Below, one piece after another: positions 41,665 to 49,482 of a DNA stretch of 51,979 nucleotides. Under the pieces are notes generated by a model. It did not search any database, was not told the origin of the DNA, and saw only the letters and a program-made list of their open reading frames with translations. Position numbers and translations under genes: made by a program. This stretch comes from an uncultured bacterium (GTDB lineage Bacteria > Patescibacteriota > Saccharimonadia > Saccharimonadales > Saccharimonadaceae). Each line of letters opens with the position of its first letter. Position 1 is the stretch's first letter. The stretch lies in NCBI GenBank assembly GCA_903952435.1, contig CAJBFN010000006.1:1-51979 (forward strand), in the 5' to 3' direction.

Positions 41665-42339
41665 ATGAATCTAAAAGAAAAGATGTGTTTTAAAATGAAG
41701 AAAAAAGGAATTGGTTTATGGGCTTTTATTATTATCGGCTTATTAGCTTTTAATATTTTAAACGGCCCAGCTACTATGATTGGCGACAAGATTAAAGAGG
41801 CGACAATTGTCACACCTCAACAAATCAAAGCCGATCAAATCGTCATCTTGAAAGAAATACAGAAAATCTCTAGACTAGAAACAGCAACGAATAGTTACAA
41901 AGAAATTTTTCAATCAAATCGAGACGACGTTCGATTGTTCGGATGGTTTGGCGAATGGCTAACACTAGTAGCAAATGGCAAGGTTGTTGCCGGAATAGAT
42001 CTATCAAAGATTAAGGAATCCGATATAACAATCGTGGGCGATACAATAAATATCGCGCTTCCAAAGTCAGAGATATTCTATTCAATACTAGACGAGGATA
42101 ATACCTATATCCAAAGTCATACGTCGGCAGTATTCTGCAAACGGAGTCTGGATATGGAAACAAAAGTCAGGCAAGAGGCGGTATCTTTTTTTAAAGAGCG
42201 CGCAATAGCTGATAATATCCTAGAAGACGCCTATACAAATGCTACTGATTCAATAAGGGCGTTGGTTATTAGTCTTGAAAGCCAAGGTCCTGCAACGGCG
42301 AAACCCAGAAACATCACTTTTGAACAAAAAGCTGACTAG
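41665..42339 (+). CDS. DUF4230 family membrane-anchored protein
   Basis: 224 aa from the first ATG, 214 from the next good candidate at 41695. An N-terminal membrane helix (about residues 15-35) precedes a domain typical of DUF4230: the phrase VVAGIDLSKIKESDITIVGDTINIALPKSEIFYSIL matches the family pattern GxxxAGIDLSKI...ILP (short form VAGIDLSKIKESD). Role unknown. Neither start has a clear Shine-Dalgarno; the ATG at 41665 lies inside a 7-bp hairpin, so 41695 is a fair alternative. Confidence 0.75.
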   Translation: MNLKEKMCFKMKKKGIGLWAFIIIGLLAFNILNGPATMIGDKIKEATIVTPQQIKADQIVILKEIQKISRLETATNSYKEIFQSNRDDVRLFGWFGEWLTLVANGKVVAGIDLSKIKESDITIVGDTINIALPKSEIFYSILDEDNTYIQSHTSAVFCKRSLDMETKVRQEAVSFFKERAIADNILEDAYTNATDSIRALVISLESQGPATAKPRNITFEQKAD

Positions 42340-42358
42340 TTTTTAGGTGCAATTTTAT

Positions 42359-42396
42359 GCCTAGAGTTTTTAATTAAACTCTAGGCTATTTTTTTT
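42359..42396 (+). terminator. Terminator of the DUF4230 gene
   Basis: Perfect 11-bp stem GCCTAGAGTTT/AAACTCTAGGC (42359-42369 and 42376-42386) followed by a run of eight T. Confidence 0.92.
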
Positions 42397-42451
42397 GCTT
42401 TTAAAGTCGTTAGTTTTTTGCTATAATTAATCTGTTAAATAAATGAATTAT

Positions 42452-42527
42452 GCCGCGATAGCTCAGTTGGTAGAGCGCATCCATGGTAAGGATGAGGTCT
42501 CGGGTTCGACTCCCGATCGTGGCTCCA
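42452..42527 (+). tRNA. tRNA-Thr (GGU)
   Basis: Acceptor GCCGCGA/TCGTGGC (one G-T), anticodon stem CATCC/GGATG with loop ATGGTAA (anticodon GGT), T arm GGTTCGAC, discriminator T, encoded CCA. An extended -10 TGCTATAAT (42419-42427) lies 24 bp upstream. Confidence 0.95.
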
Positions 42528-42555
42528 TTATTTAACTTATGTTATAATTTTATAA

Positions 42556-43665
42556 ATGGAACAACAAGAAGATATTATTGTTAAGACCATCGAAAGCTCG
42601 GACGATGAGCCAAAATTAAATGCCGCCCCAAATATAAATCCGAATACGGAAACTAGTTCGATCGAAAAAGGGGGATTGCTGGATAAAAATGAACCAAAAC
42701 TAAATAATGAATTAGAAAAAAATGGTACTTCAGAAGAAAACCAAGAAAATATAAACATAAAAAGCGCAGAGGAAGAAGTGAGCCAAGTAATAAAAAAAGG
42801 TGAGATTATTAGCTTGGTTGAAAAAATTAAAAAACAAGACAGTTTTGAGATTAAAGAAAAAATAATAGCTGAATATAAAGAGCGCTATCTACCAAAATAT
42901 TTAAAAGAAAAAAGGAGGGGTATAATTGATATCGCCTCCAGCATAATTGAAGGGTCTGTAAAATTTGACATCATTAACCAGGAGAATATACCGGAGAAAG
43001 GGCCATTTCTCGTTGTAGCTAACCATTTTGGAGACGGTGAAGATATAGCATTACTTAAAACCCTTAAAAAACAGAATTTACACATAACACTCGGCAAAAA
43101 TCGATGGTGGGATTTGTCACCAGTACACCAATGGGTTTTTAAAAAGCTAGGCTTTATTCCAGTAAACGAAAGTCTAGCCAATCTTTCTGAGCAGGAAAAA
43201 GAAGAGGCTCTAAAAAGACAACCGGACAAATATACGCAAAAGGTATTTAGAAAAATAATAGACAAAGAAAAACAAGGAAACTTTTCTGTTGATGATGGAC
43301 TTGCCCGTCAAACCGTCGCAGCACTTGTAAATGGCGATGCTGTTTCAATATTTCCAGAGGGGCTTTGGCTAAATCCAGAGGGCAGCCACAATAAGGCAGA
43401 GTTAGGTAGGGCATACAGAGGTGTAGAAATTATAGCCAAACAGTACAAAAGATTAACCGGTGAAGAATTAACAATTCTACCAGCAGCTTTTATTTGCGAC
43501 AGGGAGACAGGTAAGAAAGAATTGAAATTTGGAGAACAACTAACACTGAATAAAAACTATACGCCATTAAATGGAACTGATTGGTGCATGTCAAAATTAG
43601 CCGATATGTTGCCAGAAGAACAAAGGGGTTATTACAAAGGTATAAATCAAAATATAGCGGCATAA
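42556..43665 (+). CDS. PlsC-like acyltransferase (1-acylglycerol-3-phosphate acyltransferase family)
   Basis: 369 aa. The first 120 residues are acidic, Asn/Glu-rich and probably disordered. The acyltransferase domain has the HxxxxxD-type motif in ANHFGDGEDIALL, a GKNRWW motif II region, and FPEGLWLNPEGSHN (FPEG motif III), then ILPAAF. It may transfer acyl chains to a glycerophosphate-type or other lipid acceptor, or take up host lipids. Leaderless: extended -10 TGTTATAAT (42540-42548) ends 7 nt before the ATG. A bidirectional hairpin follows. Confidence 0.82.
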   Translation: MEQQEDIIVKTIESSDDEPKLNAAPNINPNTETSSIEKGGLLDKNEPKLNNELEKNGTSEENQENINIKSAEEEVSQVIKKGEIISLVEKIKKQDSFEIKEKIIAEYKERYLPKYLKEKRRGIIDIASSIIEGSVKFDIINQENIPEKGPFLVVANHFGDGEDIALLKTLKKQNLHITLGKNRWWDLSPVHQWVFKKLGFIPVNESLANLSEQEKEEALKRQPDKYTQKVFRKIIDKEKQGNFSVDDGLARQTVAALVNGDAVSIFPEGLWLNPEGSHNKAELGRAYRGVEIIAKQYKRLTGEELTILPAAFICDRETGKKELKFGEQLTLNKNYTPLNGTDWCMSKLADMLPEEQRGYYKGINQNIAA

Positions 43666-43715
43666 TGAGCGAAGCAACCTAGTCTCACGATAAAACTATA
43701 TAGATTAAATTTAAA

Positions 43716-43740
43716 AGGAGCCTTTTTGGGGCTCCTATTT
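43716..43740. terminator. Terminator between the acyltransferase and the 43745 gene
   Basis: Stem AGGAGCC/GGCTCCT (43716-43722 and 43730-43736), A run before and T-rich after; convergent genes on both sides. Confidence 0.75.
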
Positions 43741-43744
43741 TATC

Positions 43745-44131
43745 TTATCCGTATATCGCTAAGCGATTTATGGAATTTTCGTATTCATTGGCTGCCACAG
43801 GATAGTCATCTGAATTGTTTCTATCGGCGTTATAATAAACTATACCGCAAATATAAACATTCAAACATACATCGCTTACATAAGGTCCGATTGGACCAAT
43901 GCTTGGTAGCACTCCTGCTGCACGTTGCTTTTGCTTTTCGTGTTCATATCCTAGAGCTAGTCGCTCCGGGATAGAATCTGCTTTGACAAAAATCTCTATA
44001 CCCCTTACTACTATTCTAGCAGTAAGGTTAGATTCGTTGTCGCGCAAAAGCGTTTTAATCGCAAAGTCTATTGCTTCTATAGCAATCAAACCTTCCGGTA
44101 AATCGATTGTGCAATAATCAGTATCACACAT
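43745..44131 (-). CDS. Hypothetical protein, related in pattern to 44304-44717
   Basis: 128 aa, not recognised. AAGAGGTGA lies 7-8 nt before the ATG. It has an alpha helix followed by two strands (AIEAIDFAIKTLLRDNESNL, TARIVVRGIEIFVKADS), then a low-complexity region rich in Pro, Gly and Tyr. The first part resembles the next upstream gene in order of elements (ADNAIAFAEQLFKQ, IPVRVSIKGIPDVCIVV), so they may be distant paralogs. Cytosolic by appearance. Its own promoter lies at 44231-44259. Confidence 0.6.
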   Translation of the reverse strand: MCDTDYCTIDLPEGLIAIEAIDFAIKTLLRDNESNLTARIVVRGIEIFVKADSIPERLALGYEHEKQKQRAAGVLPSIGPIGPYVSDVCLNVYICGIVYYNADRNNSDDYPVAANEYENSINRLAIYG

Positions 44132-44172
44132 ACTTTATTCACCTCTTTTCGTGCCAAAAAAATAAAAGATCA

Positions 44173-44187
44173 CTACGAGCCTCGTAG
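44173..44187. promoter_or_regulatory. Perfect palindrome, possible operator
   Basis: CTACGAG-C-CTCGTAG in the leader of the 43745 gene; the single-base centre cannot form an RNA loop well, so a dimeric DNA-binding protein is the more likely user. Confidence 0.35.
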
Positions 44188-44230
44188 ATAGGGTGCGAGT
44201 CAGCAATAAACCAACTCAAGCTACATCTAT

Positions 44231-44259
44231 ATTTTACCATCATAATCATAATAAATCAA
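44231..44259 (-). promoter_or_regulatory. Promoter of the 43745 gene
   Basis: Minus strand: TTGATT (44259-44254), 17-bp spacer, TAAAAT (44236-44231). Confidence 0.55.
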
Positions 44260-44267
44260 TAGGCAAT

Positions 44268-44300
44268 TAAAAAGAGCCTTATAAAAAGGCCCTTTTATTT
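44268..44300. terminator. Terminator of the 44304-44717 gene
   Basis: Stem AAAGAGCCTT/AAGGCCCTTT with one A-C mismatch (44271-44280 and 44286-44295), A-rich before and T-rich after, so it can act on both strands. Confidence 0.75.
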
Positions 44301-44303
44301 TGT

Positions 44304-44717
44304 TTAGATCAAAGATTTTAACTTATCTCTAGCGAGGAATGTCGCTGCAGATAAAGCCGAGTTGCTGAAATCAGCATTATACGCCGTAAGAGCCTGCTCA
44401 TATTCCCTGTAAGCCTGCCTTCTGGCAATCAATGGATCTGATCTAGCGTCATAAAGTGCCGTGATAAAATCCTCCGCAGCTTCATCGACATCAGTGTCAT
44501 GATGAACCACGATGCAAACGTCAGGAATACCTTTAATACTAACTCTTACAGGTATAGCTAGGTAGCCTTTTGATTGCTTAAAAAGTTGCTCCGCGAAAGC
44601 AATAGCATTGTCAGCAGATTCTTTAACGCCAATACTAAAAGGTAAAACTAAATCCATCACTGAACCAGGTTCGCAATCGAATGCCCATTCTAACGGTCTG
44701 TACTTTGAATTTGACAC
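44304..44717 (-). CDS. Hypothetical protein, GTG start
   Basis: 137 aa, not recognised. Start: AAAGGA lies 10 nt before the GTG at 44717; another in-frame GTG at 44726 is only one base from it, and the ATG in between is out of frame. Core: LVLPFSIGVKESADNAIAFA, a helix, then strands IPVRVSIKGIPDVCIVVHHD; the C-terminal third is helical. A likely distant paralog of 43745-44131. Extended -10 TGTTATAAT near 44792-44800 (minus strand) may be its promoter. Confidence 0.55.
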   Translation of the reverse strand: MSNSKYRPLEWAFDCEPGSVMDLVLPFSIGVKESADNAIAFAEQLFKQSKGYLAIPVRVSIKGIPDVCIVVHHDTDVDEAAEDFITALYDARSDPLIARRQAYREYEQALTAYNADFSNSALSAATFLARDKLKSLI

Positions 44718-44835
44718 ATTTACCACATCCTTTAAACAAAATTCATACCCTACTATCTACATAAAATGCTGATCTCGAGTAATACTATTATTATAACATA
44801 TAGTTGAGATTTAAAAAAACTGCTATACTTTATTT

Positions 44836-45330
44836 ATGGCGACATTTAGTTTTGACACAGTATCCGAATACGACAAGGCCGAGATGAATAACGTTTTTGC
44901 GGCCGTCCAAAAAGAGATTAGTAATCGTTACGACTTTAAAGGCACGCCAGCCGAAATTGACTGGGTGGACGATAAAGCCGGCTTTAAGATTATTGGCGCA
45001 AATGAATGGCAAATTGAAAGTATTATTGATATTATCCGTAAAAAGCTAGCATCGCGCGAGCAAAGCAGTAAATCACTAGACTTATCAAAAGAAATTATCA
45101 CCAGTAATCTAAAGGCGACTAAACAAATTCCGTTTATGGCTGGCTTAGATCAAGACAAGGCAAAGCAGATTACTAAATTATTGCGTGAACAATTGCCAAA
45201 AGTTAAACCTCAAATTCAAGGTGAAACAGTCAGGGTTGTTAGTGGCAGTAAAGATGAATTACAGTCTGCAATGCAGCTAATCCGATCAGCCGATTTTGAC
45301 TTTCCAGTTGGCTTTAATAATTTTAGGTAG
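44836..45330 (+). CDS. yajQ: YajQ/DUF520 family nucleotide-binding protein
   Basis: 164 aa, normal length. Family blocks: MATFSFDTVSEYDKAEMNNV, RYDFKG, EIDWVDDKAGFKI and VRVVSGSKDELQSAMQLIR with the closing FPVGFNNFR. YajQ proteins have two ferredoxin-like domains and bind nucleotides, and some bind cyclic di-GMP; role here unknown. Leaderless: extended -10 TGCTATACT (44821-44829) ends 6 nt before the ATG. The gene stands alone. Confidence 0.92.
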   Translation: MATFSFDTVSEYDKAEMNNVFAAVQKEISNRYDFKGTPAEIDWVDDKAGFKIIGANEWQIESIIDIIRKKLASREQSSKSLDLSKEIITSNLKATKQIPFMAGLDQDKAKQITKLLREQLPKVKPQIQGETVRVVSGSKDELQSAMQLIRSADFDFPVGFNNFR

Positions 45331-45346
45331 GCTTTATTGCTTGCAC

Positions 45347-45375
45347 TTGATTTATACACCTTAATTTGCTATAAT
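45347..45375 (+). promoter_or_regulatory. Promoter of rpmG
   Basis: TTGATT (45347-45352), 17-bp spacer, TATAAT (45370-45375) with extended TG at 45367-45368; leader about 40 nt with AAAGGAAAC. Confidence 0.7.
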
Positions 45376-45421
45376 TTGCCACTGATAGCTTATAAAAAAT
45401 AGCAGCAATAAAAGGAAACTT

Positions 45422-45628
45422 ATGGCAAAAAAGAATACGAAGCGAAAATTAATTGGTATGGTCAGCGAATTGTCTGGTCACCGTACTTATTACACGACCA
45501 AAAATACCCAAAATACTACTGAAAAACTAGTATTAAAAAAATTTGATCCAATAGCTCGCAAACACGCGACTTACACTGAAACTAAGAAAAACCTTGGACG
45601 AAACGAAGTTAAAGAGCGCAAGGGCTAA
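45422..45628 (+). CDS. rpmG: 50S ribosomal protein L33, zinc-free form
   Basis: 68 aa, longer than the usual 49-55. The core [20 protein letters not shown] and KHATYTETK matches L33, but the two CxxC pairs are missing: the first reads MVSELSGHR, the second FDPIARK. No cysteine is present. AAAGGAAAC precedes the ATG. It has its own promoter; a plus-strand hairpin inside the end of the convergent gene may be its terminator. Confidence 0.93.
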   Translation: MAKKNTKRKLIGMVSELSGHRTYYTTKNTQNTTEKLVLKKFDPIARKHATYTETKKNLGRNEVKERKG

Positions 45629-45630
45629 AT

Positions 45631-46329
45631 TTAAACCAACTCCGCTTGATTATCCAGATGGGCTGCTAACCACAGCCCATTTTGTAACATTTTTTCAAGT
45701 AGCGATGTAGTAATATGTTGGCTGGTAGAATATATATACAAAACATGCTCGTTCTGCTCGACCGACAGTGGCCAAAGATGCGCACCTAAAACCCTGGCTG
45801 AATTTGCCGGTATTAACCGTTCTAATTTAATAGCCATATTTGGTCTGGCGCACATTTTAAAACGAATAATAAAATCCATGCCATAATTTTCAAATGTACC
45901 TAGATGAATCTGATGAATAGTCGGAAAAGTCCTAAAAAATATATCGTAAGGCTTATCATCGTGACCCTTGGCGCCAATAAAAAAGTGTGGCAAATCTTGT
46001 TTAGTTTTAAGATCAAAAGCCATAATTGTCCAGTTTTGAACTTCAATTTTACCAGAGTTATTCCAAACAGTGTCGCTGCGATCGACAATCGTAACATTAC
46101 GATCGCCAACCGTGCCAACACAATAATTATCATCCTGATGCGACTGCGAGACGGTAAAGCCACGTATAATGCGATGCTCATCAGAGTTTTGATTAACATA
46201 CCCGATATAAACCAGGCCGATTTTTTCGGCAAATTTACTAATTATATGACGCCTATTACGACTTTTATTAAAAATTTTATGAATATTATAGGCAGTCAAT
46301 TTGATCGTCGCTTTTAGCGAATTAATCAT
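45631..46329 (-). CDS. Unknown protein, last gene of the alpha-glucan operon
   Basis: 232 aa, not recognised. Mostly soluble with alternating strands (EVQNWTIMAFDLKTKQD, HFFIGAKGHD) and basic N-terminus (KIFNKSRNRRHIISKF). It overlaps the end of the GH15 gene by four bases (ATGA), so it is translationally coupled with it. Its place in the operon suggests a part in the same process, but no catalytic motif was seen. The last codons overlap a plus-strand terminator for rpmG. Confidence 0.6.
   Translation of the reverse strand: MINSLKATIKLTAYNIHKIFNKSRNRRHIISKFAEKIGLVYIGYVNQNSDEHRIIRGFTVSQSHQDDNYCVGTVGDRNVTIVDRSDTVWNNSGKIEVQNWTIMAFDLKTKQDLPHFFIGAKGHDDKPYDIFFRTFPTIHQIHLGTFENYGMDFIIRFKMCARPNMAIKLERLIPANSARVLGAHLWPLSVEQNEHVLYIYSTSQHITTSLLEKMLQNGLWLAAHLDNQAELV
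45658..45684 (+). terminator. Terminator of rpmG inside the convergent gene
   Basis: Stem ATGGGCTG/CAGCCCAT (45658-45665 and 45673-45680) followed by TTTTG on the plus strand; only two bases separate the two stop codons. Confidence 0.55.
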
Positions 46330-48278
46330 CGATTAGTGTCCTTGTCATTTATAAAGTCCAACAAAGTCGATAAGTATTCAGCATGAGTCCAAGTCAATGG
46401 AGCGGGGGATATTATAGTGTTCGTTATTGGATCGAGTTGCTCGGCCATAACACCAGTACTGAGGGCATGAGATTTTGCCCAATCCAAGATATCAAGCGCC
46501 TTATTATCCTCGCCATTATCTAAATAATATTGAGCTAGCCAGAATGATGTCACAAACCAATAATTTCCAGTTACGCTAGAATTAGTGCGACGATAATCAT
46601 CATTTTCGTAACGAGGCAATCCTATAACACCGCGATTAATCCCAAATAATTCCTTTATGGTCTCAACTGATGATTTTACTTCATCGCTATTTGCGTCAAA
46701 CAGACCAAAAGTATAAGCGCCAAAAACCGCCGAACAATCAACTACGTCATCCATAATTACGCGGCCATTCTTTATATTCAGTCCACGATAAAAAACTTTT
46801 TTATCTTTGTTATATAAATACTTGTGAGCAGCTACTTTTATATCATCAGCCACCGAACGCCACCGAACGCCATTTTTGCCATCCTTGGCCTCAACCGCCA
46901 AATCTGATGCCGCCAGCAATGCTGCATAGGTGACAGCCGTAGTATGAGTACTGGTAATAAAAATCTGTTCCCAAAGATCATAGCTTGCCCTGGGTAATCC
47001 GGTAAGTTTATCGATAAACTCAGCTAAAAAGTTTGCCATCGGTACAATCATGTCTTTATAAAATTCTTTTAGTAATTTTGGATCTGGATTCATCTTATAA
47101 TATTCATTAAACATATAGATTGGCAGGGCTGTTTCATCCTCTTGAATCGGCGGAGCAATAACACCGTCGTGAACATATGAATGCCAACTACTTCCAAGTG
47201 CGCCATCAGCACGATATTTGTGCATCATATAACCATCTGGGTGTATGCTTCGTTTTGTAAACTCAAAAAACCTATAGGCTTCATCTTTATATCCCATCCG
47301 AATCAATGGCCATAAAGTATAGACACCGTCACGAGGCCAACTATATCCATAAGCATCGCGCGAATAATTCAACATTGAAGTATCAGTGCTTGCAATGATT
47401 GCACCTCTTTTGTCGATTTGGGATTTTATAATCATAACGCTCTGCAAAAAACCGTATCGATGATTTTCTGGTAACCTATCGATAATATCGTAGGTCGGCT
47501 TTAGCCATTCGTTCCACCAATCAGCCGTTCGCTTCATATAATACAAAGCGCCGTCATGTTGCATTTGTTTATGAATATCTATGGCTTCGTTATTCGATTT
47601 TCCGGCCGCCACCCAATATTGAATTCTTTGCGAACTATTAGCCTCAATATTAATCTTAAACCTGATAGTTGAATCAACTCGACCATGTTCAACATTATTC
47701 ATCGTCAATTCGCCATCAGCCGCATCAAAATAAGTACCTTGTCTGCCCTCAATACCAAATAAACCAATAGTATGCTGATCAAACGGCTTTTTATCATATT
47801 CGCCAGAAATAACAAAAGCTCTGCGGCCACGATAATGCAAGATAGCATTCTCATTTGGTAAATATTGAGCCGTGTCCGTATTACTACGCGAATCACCAAT
47901 CACAAATGCCTGGTGCATAAATAGTCTTATCTCGCGTGCCTGCGAACGCAAGTTTATAACTTGCATATTACGGACAAAAGCGCTCATATGCGAATCAACA
48001 AAATCATCAAATTCTATAACCACACCCAAGGCCTCATTCTTGGCTAAAATATGACCAATTAAGGCGTTATTAGGATAGCGATAACTAAAAGTCCATTCAC
48101 CAGGATTATCAAGCCAACTAAGTGTGCCGTCAATCCAAACGCCAATTTTATGACGTAAATTATTGCCAGCTGAATGATTCTCGAATCCTACATAAGGATA
48201 ATAAAAATCATGAACCATGCCGAATTCATTAATGCCAACATTCATCTCGCCGTTACTAAGTATTATTGGTCTAGCCAT
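46326..48278 (-). CDS. GH15 family glycoside hydrolase (glucoamylase/trehalase-like)
   Basis: 650 aa. The N-terminal beta-sandwich (about 1-250) precedes an (alpha/alpha)6 barrel with SYSWPRDG-type YGYSWPRDGVYTLWPLIRMG, the general-acid block PIQEDETALPIY (Glu near 378) and the second carboxylate MAEQLDP (Glu near 612). Inverting enzyme releasing glucose from alpha-glucans or trehalose. No signal peptide, so it works inside the cell. It overlaps the GH57 gene upstream by eight bases and the unknown gene downstream by four. Confidence 0.92.
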   Translation of the reverse strand: MARPIILSNGEMNVGINEFGMVHDFYYPYVGFENHSAGNNLRHKIGVWIDGTLSWLDNPGEWTFSYRYPNNALIGHILAKNEALGVVIEFDDFVDSHMSAFVRNMQVINLRSQAREIRLFMHQAFVIGDSRSNTDTAQYLPNENAILHYRGRRAFVISGEYDKKPFDQHTIGLFGIEGRQGTYFDAADGELTMNNVEHGRVDSTIRFKINIEANSSQRIQYWVAAGKSNNEAIDIHKQMQHDGALYYMKRTADWWNEWLKPTYDIIDRLPENHRYGFLQSVMIIKSQIDKRGAIIASTDTSMLNYSRDAYGYSWPRDGVYTLWPLIRMGYKDEAYRFFEFTKRSIHPDGYMMHKYRADGALGSSWHSYVHDGVIAPPIQEDETALPIYMFNEYYKMNPDPKLLKEFYKDMIVPMANFLAEFIDKLTGLPRASYDLWEQIFITSTHTTAVTYAALLAASDLAVEAKDGKNGVRWRSVADDIKVAAHKYLYNKDKKVFYRGLNIKNGRVIMDDVVDCSAVFGAYTFGLFDANSDEVKSSVETIKELFGINRGVIGLPRYENDDYRRTNSSVTGNYWFVTSFWLAQYYLDNGEDNKALDILDWAKSHALSTGVMAEQLDPITNTIISPAPLTWTHAEYLSTLLDFINDKDTNR

Positions 48279-49482
48279 TTAATCCACCAGTATGGTGGTC
48301 GTGGTGCAATCGATAGCGCAAATCCCTAACCACATTTAAGTAGTATAAAAAGGCGTCATATGGCGAATCATAAGGGCTAAAGTATGCGTGTACATCACCA
48401 TCAGCAAACCATTTGGTACATATATAATAAAAATTATCAGATGTCTGCAATTTGCGCCAATCATCGATTAACTTTTCATCACCAGTGCGCAATATATCAT
48501 CTTGCAGCGCATAAATATAATGCAAAGCCTCTTGTTGCATGCTATTGCCAGTCCAGGCGGTTAAGTCACGTTCGGTATCAGCCCAAGTGACAGTGTAGGG
48601 CATACTAATCTCGGAAACTGGCTCAAACTCATCAATTGCACCAGAAACAGTGTAGAATGTATTATTTTCGCCGTCCAGCCATTTGCCAACAAAGGTTTCG
48701 TAAAAATCAAATATACCAGTATCATGCCATTGATGTTCACCAAAAGTTTCATAATCCATAAACAAATTAACAATAGAATTATTATCAGCCGCCATATTAA
48801 CCCATTCGTTATAATTATCAGCGGAAAGTGGCCAGCTCGCCCAATCTTTATCACTGAAACGGAAGGCAACATCATCGCTAAGTTTATAATTTTTAAGAAG
48901 TAACGAAATATTTTTTGTGCCAGCTGGCCTATACATCATATTGGGACTGCGCCATTGCAAAATCGGATCCCAACCCTCGGCAAGTATTCCCTTAAAGCCG
49001 TAATTTTCAGCCCATTTTGCCATTTCGTCATTATATGAAAGTTCGGTGTTTCTAAAAACGCTAGTTTCAACACCAAACAACTCACGGATTTTGTCTTTAT
49101 GAATTTTAACCTGATGTTCAAATTCTGCTTTATTGTAAAAGAAAGCAAGCGAATGATAATAGGTCTCGGATATAATTTCGACCCGACCGGTATCGACTAA
49201 TTTTTTAAAACCATCAATTACATCTGGTGCCCACATCTGAGCCTGCTCGATAAAGGTACCAGTAATACTTAGAGATAATTTAAAATCAGGGTGTTTGTCT
49301 AATAGTTTGGCTAACATGGCGTTCATTGGACGATATGATTTATCGGCCACTTTTCTGAAAACCTGCTCGTTTTTGTCATCATCGAAGTAATCGTGATTTA
49401 TAGCAGTATCAAAAACACTATAATTTCGCAGCCTATAAGGCTGGTGAACGTGAAGATATAAGACTATGCCGCGCTTACTCAT
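48271..49482 (-). CDS. GH57 family alpha-amylase/4-alpha-glucanotransferase-like protein
   Basis: 403 aa. GH57 motifs: HVHQPYRL (residues 10-17), a histidine near YYHSLAFF, the nucleophile block FRNTELSYND (Glu near 146) and MDYETFGEHQW (Asp near 240). Family members hydrolyse or rearrange alpha-1,4 glucans and are common in archaea. No secretion signal. Coupled to the GT4 gene in front (ATGA overlap) and to GH15 behind. Confidence 0.92.
   Translation of the reverse strand: MSKRGIVLYLHVHQPYRLRNYSVFDTAINHDYFDDDKNEQVFRKVADKSYRPMNAMLAKLLDKHPDFKLSLSITGTFIEQAQMWAPDVIDGFKKLVDTGRVEIISETYYHSLAFFYNKAEFEHQVKIHKDKIRELFGVETSVFRNTELSYNDEMAKWAENYGFKGILAEGWDPILQWRSPNMMYRPAGTKNISLLLKNYKLSDDVAFRFSDKDWASWPLSADNYNEWVNMAADNNSIVNLFMDYETFGEHQWHDTGIFDFYETFVGKWLDGENNTFYTVSGAIDEFEPVSEISMPYTVTWADTERDLTAWTGNSMQQEALHYIYALQDDILRTGDEKLIDDWRKLQTSDNFYYICTKWFADGDVHAYFSPYDSPYDAFLYYLNVVRDLRYRLHHDHHTGGLNG

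Noticed and set aside
42885-43265. Minus-strand frame of 126 codons within the acyltransferase gene
   Set aside because: Antisense shadow of the conserved acyltransferase domain.
45904-46317. Plus-strand frame of 137 codons opposite the 45631 gene
   Set aside because: Antisense to a translationally coupled operon gene; no start signals.
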